12,679 nt of DNA from 13-2-20CM-68-14 sp036378475 (GTDB lineage: Bacteria > Actinomycetota > Thermoleophilia > Gaiellales > Gaiellaceae). Positions 12,678-12,679 of this stretch are shown here, in pieces. The stretch is taken from contig DASUWJ010000095.1 of assembly GCA_036378475.1 (NCBI GenBank), positions 1 to 12,679 of the forward strand, written 5' to 3'. The notes beneath the pieces were generated by a model. The model saw only the letters and a list, made by a program, of their open reading frames with translations. It made no database searches and was not told the origin of the DNA. The position numbers and the translations under genes are program-made. Within the stretch, counting starts at the first letter, position 1; every line of letters begins with the position of its first letter.

Positions 12678-12679
12678 GA

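Noticed and set aside
1..12679. CRISPR array, toxin-antitoxin pair, restriction or other defence system
   Set aside because: No regularly spaced repeats, no small paired ORFs with such motifs, and no nuclease/helicase/methylase defence genes. The REC, HD-GYP and HAD genes have ordinary explanations.

Overview
The window is GC-rich (roughly 70 %) with short intergenic gaps, strong G/C at third codon positions and many GTG starts. Gene content and the style of the proteins (compact GluRS, AlkZ-like winged-helix protein, a secreted jelly-roll-like family, an M3-like peptidase) suggest an uncultured or poorly studied actinobacterium, most likely class Thermoleophilia (Gaiellales/Solirubrobacterales). 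This placement is inferred from protein appearance; no search was run. Apart from an insertion-sequence tail at the left edge, it reads as ordinary chromosome.

Layout, left to right: the 3' end of an IS630-type transposase (3-140, +) shares a CTAG with the stop codon of rlmN (137-1117, -). A divergent pair follows, rlmN and a threonine-aldolase-family enzyme (1135-2178, +). Next comes a second divergent pair, a Ca2+/H+ antiporter-like membrane protein (2203-3255, -) and a HAD hydrolase (3273-4004, +), followed by a small cysteine-rich protein (4066-4491, +). A candidate DNA-repair pair lies on the minus strand: endonuclease IV nfo (4409-5332) and, upstream of it, an AlkZ-like winged-helix protein (5399-6433). 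The latter is divergent from gltX (6451-7734, +). Then come an uncharacterised two-TM protein (7860-8441, -), a stand-alone receiver-domain protein (8477-8827, +), an M3-like HEAGH metallopeptidase (8851-10362, +), a membrane HD-GYP phosphodiesterase (about 10314-11723, -), a secreted protein (11829-12509, +), and possibly the tail of another minus-strand gene at the right edge.

The most striking signal is regulatory. Three divergent pairs (rlmN/aldolase, antiporter/HAD, AlkZ-like/gltX) each have exactly 17 bp between two GTG start codons. In each, a central 7-mer of the form nAnnnTA provides a -10 hexamer on both strands, exactly 6 nt from each start. This is the geometry expected of symmetric bidirectional promoters making leaderless mRNAs in both directions. 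Two more genes (the cysteine-rich protein and the two-TM protein) have the same hexamer-6 nt-start arrangement, so at least eight genes here look leaderless, whereas the secreted protein and possibly the receiver protein have Shine-Dalgarno-like sequences.

Functionally the window mixes housekeeping (rlmN, gltX), base-excision repair (AlkZ-like glycosylase candidate plus AP endonuclease IV), signalling (REC-only protein, HD-GYP) and several uncharacterised lineage-type proteins. I see no CRISPR array, tRNA, rRNA, prophage or obvious defence island.
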